From Alphaproteobacteria bacterium (lineage in GTDB: Bacteria > Pseudomonadota > Alphaproteobacteria > Micropepsales > Micropepsaceae), in NCBI GenBank assembly GCA_003139615.1, contig PLJH01000010.1, forward strand, positions 45,106 through 102,825: DNA of 57,720 nucleotides, written 5' to 3'. The position numbers were made by a program, and so were the translations under genes. Position 1 is the first letter of the stretch; each line of letters opens with the position of its first letter. Below the pieces are notes generated by a model, which searched no databases, had not been told where the DNA came from, and saw nothing but the letters and a program-made list of their open reading frames with translations. This document shows, piece after piece, positions 9,238 to 17,359 of the stretch.

Positions 9238-10461
9238 ATGAAACAGACTTGCGATGTGGCCATCATCGGTGCGGGTCCCTACGGTTTGTCGGTCGCGGCC
9301 CATCTGGGCATGCGCGGCGTGAATTGTCGCATCTTCGGCAAGCCGCTCGGCACCTGGGCGGGGCATATGCCCAAGAACATGACCTTGAAGTCCGAGGGCT
9401 TCGCGTCGAACCTGTCCGCACCCAGCCCCGATTTCACCATGAAGGCGTGGTCGGGCCGCAAGGGCATTGCTTATGAGGACCAGGGCCAGCCGATCGGCCT
9501 CGACACCTTCCTGGAATATGGCGAAGCGTTCCGCCGCCGTTTCGTGCCCCGGCTCGAAGACGTCCAGGTCACATCGCTCGCGCGCAAGGACGACGGATTT
9601 GTCCTGACATTGGACACGGGCGAAACATTCGAAGCCCGCAATGTCGTGATGGCGGTCGGCGTAACCTGGTTCGCGCACACGCCGCAAAATTTGGCAGCCC
9701 TTCCCAAGGACATGATCTCGCACAGCTATGACCATCGCGACACAAGCGGATTTAAAGGCCGCGAAGTGGCCGTGATCGGGACCGGCTCTTCAGCCATCGA
9801 CCTCGCGCATCAGCTTCAGGAAAGCGGAGCCTCGCCGCACATCATCGGCCGCGCGGACCACATCCAGTATAATTGCACGCCGGATCCCGAACGCGAAAAG
9901 CTGCTCTACAAGCTGCAGAATCCACCTTCGACCATCGGCCGTGGCTGGCGCTCCTATTTCTGCGCGGAAGCGCCCCTCCTGTTCTACCGCATGCCGAAGC
10001 AACTGAAGGAACGTGCGATCCGCAGCCACATGCATCCGGCTGCCGGCTGGTTCATGCGCGAGCAGGTCGAGGGCCGCATTCCGACGACGCTGGGCCACAC
10101 GCCCGTGGCGGCACAGGCAAAGGATGGGCGCGCCGTTCTCACGCTGGCGGACGGCGCCGGCGCGCAGACCACGCAATCCTTCGATCATGTCATTGCGGCA
10201 ACAGGCTATCGCGTGAATCTGAAACGCGTTCCGTTCCTGTCCGAATCCTTGCGCTCTCAGATCGCGCTGACCAACACGTCGCCTCTCGTTTCGGACAATT
10301 TCGAAACCTCGATTCCGGGTCTCTACGCAATCGGTTTGTCGGCGATGGAGATGTTCGGACCTCTCATGCGCTTCATGGTGGGCGCGGAGTTCGCAGCCCC
10401 GCGTGTTGCGGCGCATCTCGAACGCAAGATCGCGATGCCGAAGAGGCAACGGGCAGCATAG
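9238..10461 (+). CDS. FAD/NADPH-dependent monooxygenase-like oxidoreductase
   Basis: A 407-residue two-dinucleotide-binding-domain flavoprotein of the class B monooxygenase type. The FAD-binding motif is VAIIGAGPYGLS at ~7-18 and the NADPH-binding motif is VAVIGTGSSAIDLA near ~178-191. Just before the second motif the stretch ISHSYDHRDTSGFKGR occupies the place of the FMO fingerprint. A VIAATGY strand (~317-323) is typical of the family. Such enzymes hydroxylate amines or oxidise thioethers or ketones. ATG 9238 has AGGAG about 6 bp upstream, deciding this start over the upstream GTG/ATG codons. It sits inside the candidate biosynthetic block, divergent from the ATP-grasp gene and convergent with the adenylating-enzyme operon. 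Confidence 0.86.
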   Translation: MKQTCDVAIIGAGPYGLSVAAHLGMRGVNCRIFGKPLGTWAGHMPKNMTLKSEGFASNLSAPSPDFTMKAWSGRKGIAYEDQGQPIGLDTFLEYGEAFRRRFVPRLEDVQVTSLARKDDGFVLTLDTGETFEARNVVMAVGVTWFAHTPQNLAALPKDMISHSYDHRDTSGFKGREVAVIGTGSSAIDLAHQLQESGASPHIIGRADHIQYNCTPDPEREKLLYKLQNPPSTIGRGWRSYFCAEAPLLFYRMPKQLKERAIRSHMHPAAGWFMREQVEGRIPTTLGHTPVAAQAKDGRAVLTLADGAGAQTTQSFDHVIAATGYRVNLKRVPFLSESLRSQIALTNTSPLVSDNFETSIPGLYAIGLSAMEMFGPLMRFMVGAEFAAPRVAAHLERKIAMPKRQRAA

Positions 10462-10467
10462 CGGCGG

Positions 10468-10616
10468 ACCCCTTTCCGTCCGCCTCGCGAAGTGCGAGGC
10501 GTCCACCTTCACCCGCAAGGGGGGGAAGGTTAGAAAAAGGGCGAAGCGCATCTATTTTTAACCTTCCCCTTCGCGGGGGAAGGTGCCGAGCGCAGCGAGG
10601 CGGAAGGGGGCTTGCG
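10468..10616. repeat. Palindromic REP-type doublet between convergent genes
   Basis: The gap between the monooxygenase and the adenylating-enzyme operon consists of two inverted copies of a ~55 bp element. The left copy runs from about 10470 to 10530 (contains ccaccttcacccgcaag then gggaaggtta). The right copy, about 10557-10616 (taaccttccccttcgcg then gaggcggaaggggg), is its reverse complement with a few differences. Each copy has its own small hairpin and the pair can fold into one long stem. The arrangement is typical of dispersed bacterial intergenic palindromes. Lying between converging genes, it may also stop transcription from both sides. Confidence 0.75.
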
Positions 10617-10620
10617 CCGC

Positions 10621-12150
10621 TTACACCATCGCAGCCAATTCACTCTTGAGGATTTTGCCCGTCGGACTGACGGGCATCGCAGGCACCACGACGATGCGCG
10701 ATGGACGTTTATAGGGCGCAAGTTTCGATGTCGCATAATCCGAAAGTTCGTCGGTCGTTGTTTGCGCGCCGTCCGCGAGATGGACGAAGGCCAGCACGTC
10801 TTCGGTTCCGTCGACCTGCTTGCCGATGACGGCCGAGCGCGCGACATCGGGATGGGCGTTCAGGACGCCTTCGATCTCGGCGGGATAAACATTGAAGCCG
10901 AAGCGAATGATCAGCTCCTTGCAGCGCCCGACGATGAAGACATTTCCGTCTTCCATGCGCGCGAGATCGCCCGACTTGAACCAGCCGTCTGCCGTCACGG
11001 CAACTGCAGTCTCGTCCGGTGCGCGATAATACCCCTTCATGATTCCTGGACCGCGCACCCACAATTCGCCGACTTCGTTTGGAGCCGCGGTCAGGCCATC
11101 GGGACCGACAAGCTTTGCTTCGACGCCGGGAATAAGACGTCCCACCGAGCAATCCGTGCGCGGCGCCTGCAGCGACGTCAGCGTGATCGTCGGCGAGCAC
11201 TCGGTGATGCCATAGCCATTGTGCAGGGTGCGGCCGAACGCGGCTTCGACGGTCGATTTCGTGGCCGCATCGAGCGGCGCCCCCGCCGACGACATGATGC
11301 GCAGCGCGGGGCATACAACAGGCACGAACTTCTTGCGGGTCGCATATTCGGCCAGCATCGCGTGCATGGACGGCGTGCCGACCAGCAGCGATACGCGCTC
11401 GCGATCGAGCGCCGCGAATGTCGCGGCAGGATCGAAGCGCGATGTGAGCCGCACCTGTGCGCCGCTGACGAGCGAGCCCAGGAGGATTCCCGTGAGCCCA
11501 AGGATATGGGAGATCGGCATCACGACATAGGTTTTGTCGTCGGGACCGAGTGAACGCACCTCAGCCGATGCGCGCGCGACGAACAGCAGATTGCTTTGCG
11601 AGAGCATGACGCCTTTGGGCTTACCCGTCGTGCCCGATGTGTAGAGAAGTGCGGCGATGCGTTGCGTGGGGTCGGGTTCGACCGGCTCCGGTACAGCCGC
11701 TTCGTTCAAGGGCGAAAGCGCCACCGCGCCGAACGAAGCCGGATCGTACAACGCGGCACACAGCCTCGCGGCATGGGCCTTCGCGCGCGCCGACACACCT
11801 ACGGTCAGGACGATGCGGCGGGCGTCGCTGTGATCGCGGATCTCGTCGATCTCGCGGTCGGACAGACGCGCGTTGACGACGACCGGCCATGCGCCACAGA
11901 CATTCAGCGCCAGATAGATTGCCACCGCCGCGCAACAATTTTCGCAAACCAGCATCACCCGATCGCCCGGCCTGACACCGGATTGCTCCAGCCACGTCAC
12001 GGTGGCGGCAATCGCCTGATTCAGCTCGCGATAGGTCCAGTCCCTCGCGTCATCGGTCAGCACAATGCGATCGGGTGCTAACGCCGCCCAATACGGGATG
12101 ATTTCGCCGACCGTCGCCGGCGGGAGCCCGCTTTGTTCCTTATCCGGCAT
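10621..12150 (-). CDS. Acyl/amino-acid adenylating enzyme (ANL superfamily, class I AMP-ligase)
   Basis: Activates a carboxylic acid as its adenylate and loads it onto a thiol, either CoA or the carrier protein encoded just upstream. All core motifs are visible: A3 LLYTSGTTGKPKGVM, A5 NGYGITECSPT, a GELWVRGPGIMKGYY segment, A7/A8 WFKSGDL with GRCKELIIRFGFNVYPAEIE, and the A10 lysine in SPTGKILKSEL. Length is 509 residues, like free-standing FadD-type or NRPS A enzymes. ATG 12150 has GGAGA about 7 bp upstream; ATG 12156 is too close to that site. The start overlaps the end of the carrier-thioesterase gene by 11 bp, so it is the last gene of a four-gene operon. The substrate is not predictable with confidence. 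Confidence 0.88.
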   Translation of the reverse strand: MPDKEQSGLPPATVGEIIPYWAALAPDRIVLTDDARDWTYRELNQAIAATVTWLEQSGVRPGDRVMLVCENCCAAVAIYLALNVCGAWPVVVNARLSDREIDEIRDHSDARRIVLTVGVSARAKAHAARLCAALYDPASFGAVALSPLNEAAVPEPVEPDPTQRIAALLYTSGTTGKPKGVMLSQSNLLFVARASAEVRSLGPDDKTYVVMPISHILGLTGILLGSLVSGAQVRLTSRFDPAATFAALDRERVSLLVGTPSMHAMLAEYATRKKFVPVVCPALRIMSSAGAPLDAATKSTVEAAFGRTLHNGYGITECSPTITLTSLQAPRTDCSVGRLIPGVEAKLVGPDGLTAAPNEVGELWVRGPGIMKGYYRAPDETAVAVTADGWFKSGDLARMEDGNVFIVGRCKELIIRFGFNVYPAEIEGVLNAHPDVARSAVIGKQVDGTEDVLAFVHLADGAQTTTDELSDYATSKLAPYKRPSRIVVVPAMPVSPTGKILKSELAAMV

Positions 12151-13291
12151 TGGCATTCTCCGGGAGACCTGCGCGCGCAAGGCACGCCGAGACGCAGTCT
12201 GCGACATGGTCCGCGTGCCTATGAATCATCGAAGCGTGGTCGCCGGGGGCCGTGTGAAGCTCGAACGCGCGCCCCACGCGCGACCAGACATTTGCCGGGT
12301 CGGTCGGGAACACGACCTGCGCCGTTTCGGCTTTGATGAAGGTAATTTTTCCGTCATACGGCTTGGGAACATAGGACAGCAACGCAATGCCGCCCGCGTC
12401 CTGAACCTGCCGGAGCGCGAGCGGAAGATTTGCATCGGGTTCGCCCAGCCATTGCCGCGCGGGATTTGGCTGCGTCGCCGTGCCAGGCGCGCTGTTTCTG
12501 TGCGCGAGCCGTGCGAACCGATCGATCAAGCTCTTTGCTGTTTCCCGGGGCGAACGCGTGGCCAGCAATCGCACGCGGTTGAGCCACACGCGCGCGCTTC
12601 TCGTCACGCGCGACTTGAGCGGCCATGTCCGGGGAAGTGCATAGGAGTCGATCATCAGAAGTAGCGCGATATCTTTTTCTCCGAGGCTGCGCGCCATCTC
12701 CAATGCCACGAGCCCGCCAAACGAGTAGCCGGCAAGACGATAAGGACCGATGGGCTGCACTTCCCGGATCGCTTTGAGATAGAACGCCGCCATCTCCGCG
12801 ATGGATTCGAGCGGCGGCTCCGATCCGTCGAGGCCGCGGGCTTGAATCGCATAGACCGGACTGTCCGTTCGGATCTGCTTTCCGAGCGTATCGAGTTCGA
12901 TCACCGTTCCACCAATCCCGTGCACGATAAAAAGCGGCGCGGCGCCCTCACCCGATTTAAGAAGCACAAGCGGCGAGAATTTCGCAGTGAGGCCGCTTTC
13001 GAGCAGATCTGCCTGTTCGGCGATCGTCGGCGCGTCATAGATCGTGGTGATCGGAAATTTCTGACCGAACTTCTGTTCGATCTCCAGCAACAGACCGACG
13101 GCGAGCAAGGAATCGCCGCCAAGATCGAAGAAATTGCTGTCGGGCAGGATCGGCGATGTCTGCAGATTGCGCGACCAGATATCGATGAGGGTTTCGACAA
13201 TCGTCTCGCGCACCGCGCAACTATCATTTGCCGTCGGCGCAACGGCGACATCCACGTCCGGTTTGGCGTTTGTGCGCGGCTCGGCGGTCAC
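12140..13291 (-). CDS. Free-standing carrier protein-thioesterase didomain (NRPS/PKS type)
   Basis: A 383-residue fusion of a phosphopantetheinyl carrier domain and a type I thioesterase, with no condensation or ketosynthase domain. The carrier motif NFFDLGGDSLLAV places the phosphopantetheine attachment at Ser61. The alpha/beta-hydrolase part has an oxyanion HGIGG (~124-128), the nucleophile elbow GYSFGG with Ser190, and a C-terminal GDHASM carrying the likely catalytic His (~352). The GTG at 13291 overlaps the stop of the MetA-like gene (GTGA), which decides the start. It should receive an acyl or aminoacyl group from the adenylating enzyme encoded immediately downstream and release it by hydrolysis, transfer or cyclisation. 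This is the most unusual gene of the operon. Confidence 0.9.
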   Translation of the reverse strand: MTAEPRTNAKPDVDVAVAPTANDSCAVRETIVETLIDIWSRNLQTSPILPDSNFFDLGGDSLLAVGLLLEIEQKFGQKFPITTIYDAPTIAEQADLLESGLTAKFSPLVLLKSGEGAAPLFIVHGIGGTVIELDTLGKQIRTDSPVYAIQARGLDGSEPPLESIAEMAAFYLKAIREVQPIGPYRLAGYSFGGLVALEMARSLGEKDIALLLMIDSYALPRTWPLKSRVTRSARVWLNRVRLLATRSPRETAKSLIDRFARLAHRNSAPGTATQPNPARQWLGEPDANLPLALRQVQDAGGIALLSYVPKPYDGKITFIKAETAQVVFPTDPANVWSRVGRAFELHTAPGDHASMIHRHADHVADCVSACLARAGLPENANAG

Positions 13292-14313
13292 GATCCGCGC
13301 AGGCCCGCAGTGCGCGCCTCTCCCCGCCCTTCCGAATGGAAGCTCCACGCAATTCCGGTTTGCGCGATCTGATGAAGCCAGACGCGGAAGATTCCGATTG
13401 CCGACCCTCTGCGTTCGCTTGCGCCTGACGAACGGCCGATCGGAGACGGAAAGTCACGCATGAACTCAGGATTGCGCTCTTGGTGGACGCGATCACGGAA
13501 CCGCGTCAGTTCGTCCAATTCCACGTCCGAGAAATAACCCACCGGCATCAGCGGATACGCATCCATCTCGCCCGTCAGAAAGCGCCGCACGTCGCGTTTG
13601 TGCTCGCGCCACAGCGACAGCGGGTCGTATTCCGGGTGCCCCTGGAAGAACAGGAGCAGATTGCGTTTGCGCTTGACGAACAGGTCCACGCCGGCTTCGC
13701 GCGAATAGGTGAGAACCTGGTAACCGCGCGCTTCCAGTGCATCGGCCGACACTTCGTTCCAGCGCGAATGGGCGATTCTGACGACGGGAGCCAGCGTCTG
13801 GGTCAGTTCATGCGTGCAGACCACGCCATGCTCGAACACGCCGAAGCGCTTTTCCGGCAAGCGCCGGCGCTCGATGCCGTCGTAGTGCAGCACGGCGGCG
13901 TGCGACGCCAGGCACGAAAAAATCGTGGGCGGACCGTTTTGCGCGATCCAGTCGAACAATTGCGTCATCGCGCCCCAATAGGGTTCCTCGCGCAGATCAG
14001 GCAGCTTCGGTTCGGTGCCGGTGACGATCAAACCATCGAGTTGTGCATGCCGCAGCTCGGAGAAATCGCGATAGCGTTGGTCGAGCAGATGATGCTCTCC
14101 CGCTTCGCCCCGCGGAACGCCGGGCAGCGCATAGAGGCTCAACTCGATCTGCCGGTCGGTCGCGGCAGTGGCGAGCACAGCGCGAAACTGTCGTTCGGTG
14201 CTTTCAAGCGCCGAGTCCGGCATGTTGTTGACGAGCCCGATGCGGAGAGGGCGATCGAATCCGCGGCCCGGCGCATAACGGCCCCACAGTCCACGGTCGC
14301 TCACCACGGGCAT
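13288..14313 (-). CDS. MetA-type homoserine O-acyltransferase-like protein
   Basis: A class I glutamine-amidotransferase-fold acyltransferase of the MetA family, which normally transfers an acetyl or succinyl group from CoA to homoserine. The nucleophile is Cys134 in IFSCLASHAA. The His-Glu pair is in GHPEYD (~220), and an RFGVFEHG segment lies between them. Length is 341 residues, a little longer than standard MetA because of a C-terminal tail of ~40 residues (after about residue 295) without clear family character. It starts 3 bp after the O-acetylhomoserine sulfhydrylase stop and overlaps the carrier-thioesterase start. With the sulfhydrylase it could supply homocysteine. Acetyl versus succinyl specificity cannot be assigned, and a specialised acceptor is possible given the neighbours. 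Confidence 0.85.
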   Translation of the reverse strand: MPVVSDRGLWGRYAPGRGFDRPLRIGLVNNMPDSALESTERQFRAVLATAATDRQIELSLYALPGVPRGEAGEHHLLDQRYRDFSELRHAQLDGLIVTGTEPKLPDLREEPYWGAMTQLFDWIAQNGPPTIFSCLASHAAVLHYDGIERRRLPEKRFGVFEHGVVCTHELTQTLAPVVRIAHSRWNEVSADALEARGYQVLTYSREAGVDLFVKRKRNLLLFFQGHPEYDPLSLWREHKRDVRRFLTGEMDAYPLMPVGYFSDVELDELTRFRDRVHQERNPEFMRDFPSPIGRSSGASERRGSAIGIFRVWLHQIAQTGIAWSFHSEGRGEARTAGLRGS

Positions 14314-14316
14314 GAT

Positions 14317-15642
14317 TCAGAACCCTGCCGCCACAAGGCGCGGCGGTATGACGGACTCGGTCAGGAAAGGGACCGCGGCTTCAAGCGCCTGCGACAAATC
14401 CTCGATGATATCGTCCATATGCTCGATGCCGACGCTGAGACGGATCATTTCGGGCTTCACACCCGCGCGCTCCAACTCTGCAGGCGTCAATTGCCGGTGC
14501 GTGGTCGAAGCGGGATGACAGGCGACGGATTTCGCGTCGCCGATATTGACGAGACGCTTGATGAGCTTCAGCGCGTCATAGAATTTCCGCCCCGCTTCGA
14601 AGCCGCCTTTGAGTCCGAAGGTCAGGAATGAGCCGCCGCGACCACCAAGATATTTCTTGGCCAGCGCATGACAGGGATCGTTCACGTCGGCGAGATATTG
14701 GCACCACTCGACGCTGGGATGCGTGCCCAGATAGCCGGCGACACGCGTCGCGTTTTTCACATGGCGCTCCATGCGCAGCGGCAAGGTCTCGATACCCTGC
14801 AACAGCAGGAACGCACTGAGCGGCGACAGCACCGAACCGGTGTTGCGCTGGCAGACTGTGCGGCAGCGCGCGATATAGGCACTGTCTCCATATTGCTCGG
14901 TATAGATTACGCCGTGATAGGCGGGCTCCGGCGCTGTCAGCATGGCGAACCGCTTGCGATGCTCCGTCCAGGGAAATTTGCCGCTATCCACGATCGCGCC
15001 GCCCATGGTCGTGCCGTGGCCGCCGATGAACTTCGTCAGTGAGTGGACGACGATATCGGCGCCATAGCGGATGGGCTTCAGGAGGATCGGCGTGGCGATC
15101 GTGTTGTCGACGATCAGCGGCACGCCGTTGCGATGGGCGACTTCCGCAAGCGCTTCGAGGTCCGCGATGTTGCCGGCCGGATTCCCGATGCTTTCGCAAT
15201 AGACCGCGCGGGTGTTCTCGTCGATCAGCCTCTCGACATCGGCGGCGTTGTCGCTCGCGGCGAAGCGCACATCGACGCCCTGCTTTCGGAACACATGCTC
15301 GAACAGGGTGACCGTCGCGCCATAGAGCTGCGGCAGGGTGACGATATTGGTGCCTGCTTCGACGAGATTGGCGATGGCATAGTGGACCGCCGCCATGCCC
15401 GAACCCACGCACAGCGCGCCGCAGCCGAGTTCCAGCGCGGCGAGACGCTCCTCCAGCACGGCGGTCGTGGGGTTGCTCAGGCGGCTGTAGATGTTGCCGG
15501 GGGTTTCGAGGTTGAAGAGCGCCGCGCCATGGTCCGCGCTATCGAATTCGTAAGCAACGGTCTGGTAGATCGGAACCGCGACGGATTTCGTCGTCGGGTC
15601 CGAATCATAACCGGCATGGATCGAAATGGTCTCGTCGCGCAT
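14317..15642 (-). CDS. O-acetylhomoserine aminocarboxypropyltransferase (sulfhydrylase, MetY type)
   Basis: A PLP enzyme of the Cys/Met metabolism family that replaces the O-acyl group of acylhomoserine with sulfide (giving homocysteine) or another thiol. The N-terminus DETISIHAGYDSDPTTKSVA is characteristic, as are YSRLSNPTTAVLEERLAALE, the GSGMAAVHYA stretch, and the PLP lysine in HSLTKFIGGHG. At 441 residues it has the length of MetY rather than of the shorter MetB/MetZ. It is the first gene of the four-gene operon and is followed after 3 bp by the MetA-like acyltransferase. The divergent gene is the ThDP enzyme. Either this pair makes methionine for the cell or it feeds the carrier-thioesterase system. 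Confidence 0.92.
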   Translation of the reverse strand: MRDETISIHAGYDSDPTTKSVAVPIYQTVAYEFDSADHGAALFNLETPGNIYSRLSNPTTAVLEERLAALELGCGALCVGSGMAAVHYAIANLVEAGTNIVTLPQLYGATVTLFEHVFRKQGVDVRFAASDNAADVERLIDENTRAVYCESIGNPAGNIADLEALAEVAHRNGVPLIVDNTIATPILLKPIRYGADIVVHSLTKFIGGHGTTMGGAIVDSGKFPWTEHRKRFAMLTAPEPAYHGVIYTEQYGDSAYIARCRTVCQRNTGSVLSPLSAFLLLQGIETLPLRMERHVKNATRVAGYLGTHPSVEWCQYLADVNDPCHALAKKYLGGRGGSFLTFGLKGGFEAGRKFYDALKLIKRLVNIGDAKSVACHPASTTHRQLTPAELERAGVKPEMIRLSVGIEHMDDIIEDLSQALEAAVPFLTESVIPPRLVAAGF

Positions 15643-15791
15643 GATTGTGAGCCGCAGACCGGTCAGAACCCGAGAGCGGACTGCTCCTTTCGAAGATCAC
15701 CCCGTACCGAGTGTCGTGGGAATTGATTACTACTTGTTTGTGAAAACGAATCGCGGAGCCCGGAGGCTGTGCCAAAAGTGGAACGGTTATC
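15643..15791. promoter_or_regulatory. Divergent promoter region, metY-like operon / ThDP enzyme
   Basis: This 149 bp gap separates two divergent units and must contain both promoters and leaders. A short AT-richer core lies at about 15721-15750 (ttgattactacttgtttgtg). I looked on the metY side for SAM-riboswitch features common upstream of alphaproteobacterial met genes and could not line up a convincing pseudoknot. The functional elements remain unassigned. Confidence 0.4.
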
Positions 15792-17333
15792 GTGAACGGC
15801 GCTGAAAGCCTGATCCGCACCTTGATGCAAGGTGGCGTCGATACCTGCTTCATGAATCCGGGAACGTCCGAAATGCATTTCGTCGCGGCGCTCGACCAGG
15901 TGCCCCAGATGCGCGGCGTTCCGTGCCTGTTCGAAGGCGTCGTATCCGGCGCCGCCGATGGCTACGCCCGGATGGCGGGACGGCCTGCGAGCACATTGTT
16001 CCATCTTGGGCCAGGGCTCTCGAACGCTCTGGCGAACATGCACAATGCGGGCCGGGCGCACGTACCGATGGTTAACATTGTCGGAGAGCACGCGACGTTC
16101 CATCGCCAATATGATGCCCCGCTGACCTCCGACATCGAGGCCATCGCGAGACCTTATTCGCGCTGGCTGCGCACAACGGCCGCGGCGAGCGATGTCGGGC
16201 AAGATTGCGCCGAAGCGATCGCCGCGGCGCGCACGGCGCCGGGCCGGATCGCGACGCTTATTCTGCCGGCCGACGCCGCATGGGGCGAAGGCGGGCGTGT
16301 CGCGGCCGTTCCTGCGAGCCCGCCGGCGCCCGCCGTCGAGCAATCGCGGATCGATGATGCGGCGATTGCACTGCGCAACGGCAAGCGAACAGCCATCATC
16401 CTCGGCGCGCATTTGACGGAAGGCGCCACGCTGCTCACGGCGGCGAAAATTTCCGCAGTTACGAACGCGAAACTGCTTGCGCCTTTTGCCTTCACGCGCA
16501 TCTCGCGCGGCGCGGGCCTGCCGGGCGTGACGCGAATTCCGTATGTGACCGGCGATGCGATCGAAATGTTGCGCGAATTCGAGCAATTGATTTTGCTGGG
16601 CGCGACGCCTCCGGCAGCATTCTTTGGACACCCGACCCGCCCGAGCCTTCTTGCCCGCGAAGATTGCGAGATTCAAACGCTCGCAGGCATCGACGAGGAT
16701 TGCACAGGCGCGCTCGCCGCTCTCGCCGACGCGTTGCATGCAAACAAGGCAGAGCCCCACCTGCAGGTCTCCGAGCGCCCTGCCCTGCCGAACGGCGAAA
16801 TTACCCTGGCCGGGCTTGCTGCGACGGTCGCGGCACTCCTGCCCGAAAACGCCATCGTGGTCGACGAGTCCGTCACCTCGGGCCGCAACATGATGGCCGC
16901 GACGAAAGGTACGCCGCCGCACGACTGGCTTGTGAACACGGGTGGCTCCATCGGGATCGGGCTGCCCATGGCGGTCGGCGCGGCCGTCGCGTGTCCGGAT
17001 CGGCCTGTGCTGTGCCTCGAAGCGGACGGCAGCGGCATGTACACGTTGCAGGCGCTGTGGACCGCCGCCCGCGAGAACCTGAACATCACGACTGTCGTCT
17101 TCGCCAATCGCGCCTATGCGATCTTGAAAGGCGAGCTTGCCGGTATGGGCGGCAATCCCGGTCCGCGCGCACTCGACATGCTCGATATCGGCCGGCCGGA
17201 TATCGATTGGGTCTCTCTCGCGAAGAGCCTTGGAATCCCCGCACGTCGCGCCACGTCGCTTGACGAATTTGCAATGGCGTTACGGCACGGATTCATGAGC
17301 AACGGCCCCAATCTGATCGAAATACCTTTATAG
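15792..17333 (+). CDS. Acetolactate synthase-like thiamin diphosphate enzyme
   Basis: A 513-residue ThDP-dependent enzyme of the acetolactate synthase/benzoylformate decarboxylase family. These act on 2-oxo acids by decarboxylation, carboligation or both. The N-terminal Pyr domain has the catalytic Glu in CLFEGVVSGAADGYARM (~43-59). The middle domain follows, and the C-terminal PP domain has the ThDP/magnesium motif EADGSGMYTLQALW with the later Asn in VVFANRAYAIL; the usual GDG is ADG here. The GTG at 15792 has GGAACGG upstream. No small regulatory subunit gene (ilvH) is adjacent, so ordinary branched-chain amino-acid synthesis is not the obvious role. It is followed by a class IV aminotransferase that could act on its oxo-acid product. 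Confidence 0.87.
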   Translation: MNGAESLIRTLMQGGVDTCFMNPGTSEMHFVAALDQVPQMRGVPCLFEGVVSGAADGYARMAGRPASTLFHLGPGLSNALANMHNAGRAHVPMVNIVGEHATFHRQYDAPLTSDIEAIARPYSRWLRTTAAASDVGQDCAEAIAAARTAPGRIATLILPADAAWGEGGRVAAVPASPPAPAVEQSRIDDAAIALRNGKRTAIILGAHLTEGATLLTAAKISAVTNAKLLAPFAFTRISRGAGLPGVTRIPYVTGDAIEMLREFEQLILLGATPPAAFFGHPTRPSLLAREDCEIQTLAGIDEDCTGALAALADALHANKAEPHLQVSERPALPNGEITLAGLAATVAALLPENAIVVDESVTSGRNMMAATKGTPPHDWLVNTGGSIGIGLPMAVGAAVACPDRPVLCLEADGSGMYTLQALWTAARENLNITTVVFANRAYAILKGELAGMGGNPGPRALDMLDIGRPDIDWVSLAKSLGIPARRATSLDEFAMALRHGFMSNGPNLIEIPL

Positions 17334-17359
17334 TCGCAGCTCAAACGCGGAGAGATCGC

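Noticed and set aside
15643..15791. Possible SAM riboswitch upstream of the MetY-type gene
   Set aside because: The characteristic SAM-II pseudoknot segments could not be matched; a covariance-model search would settle it.
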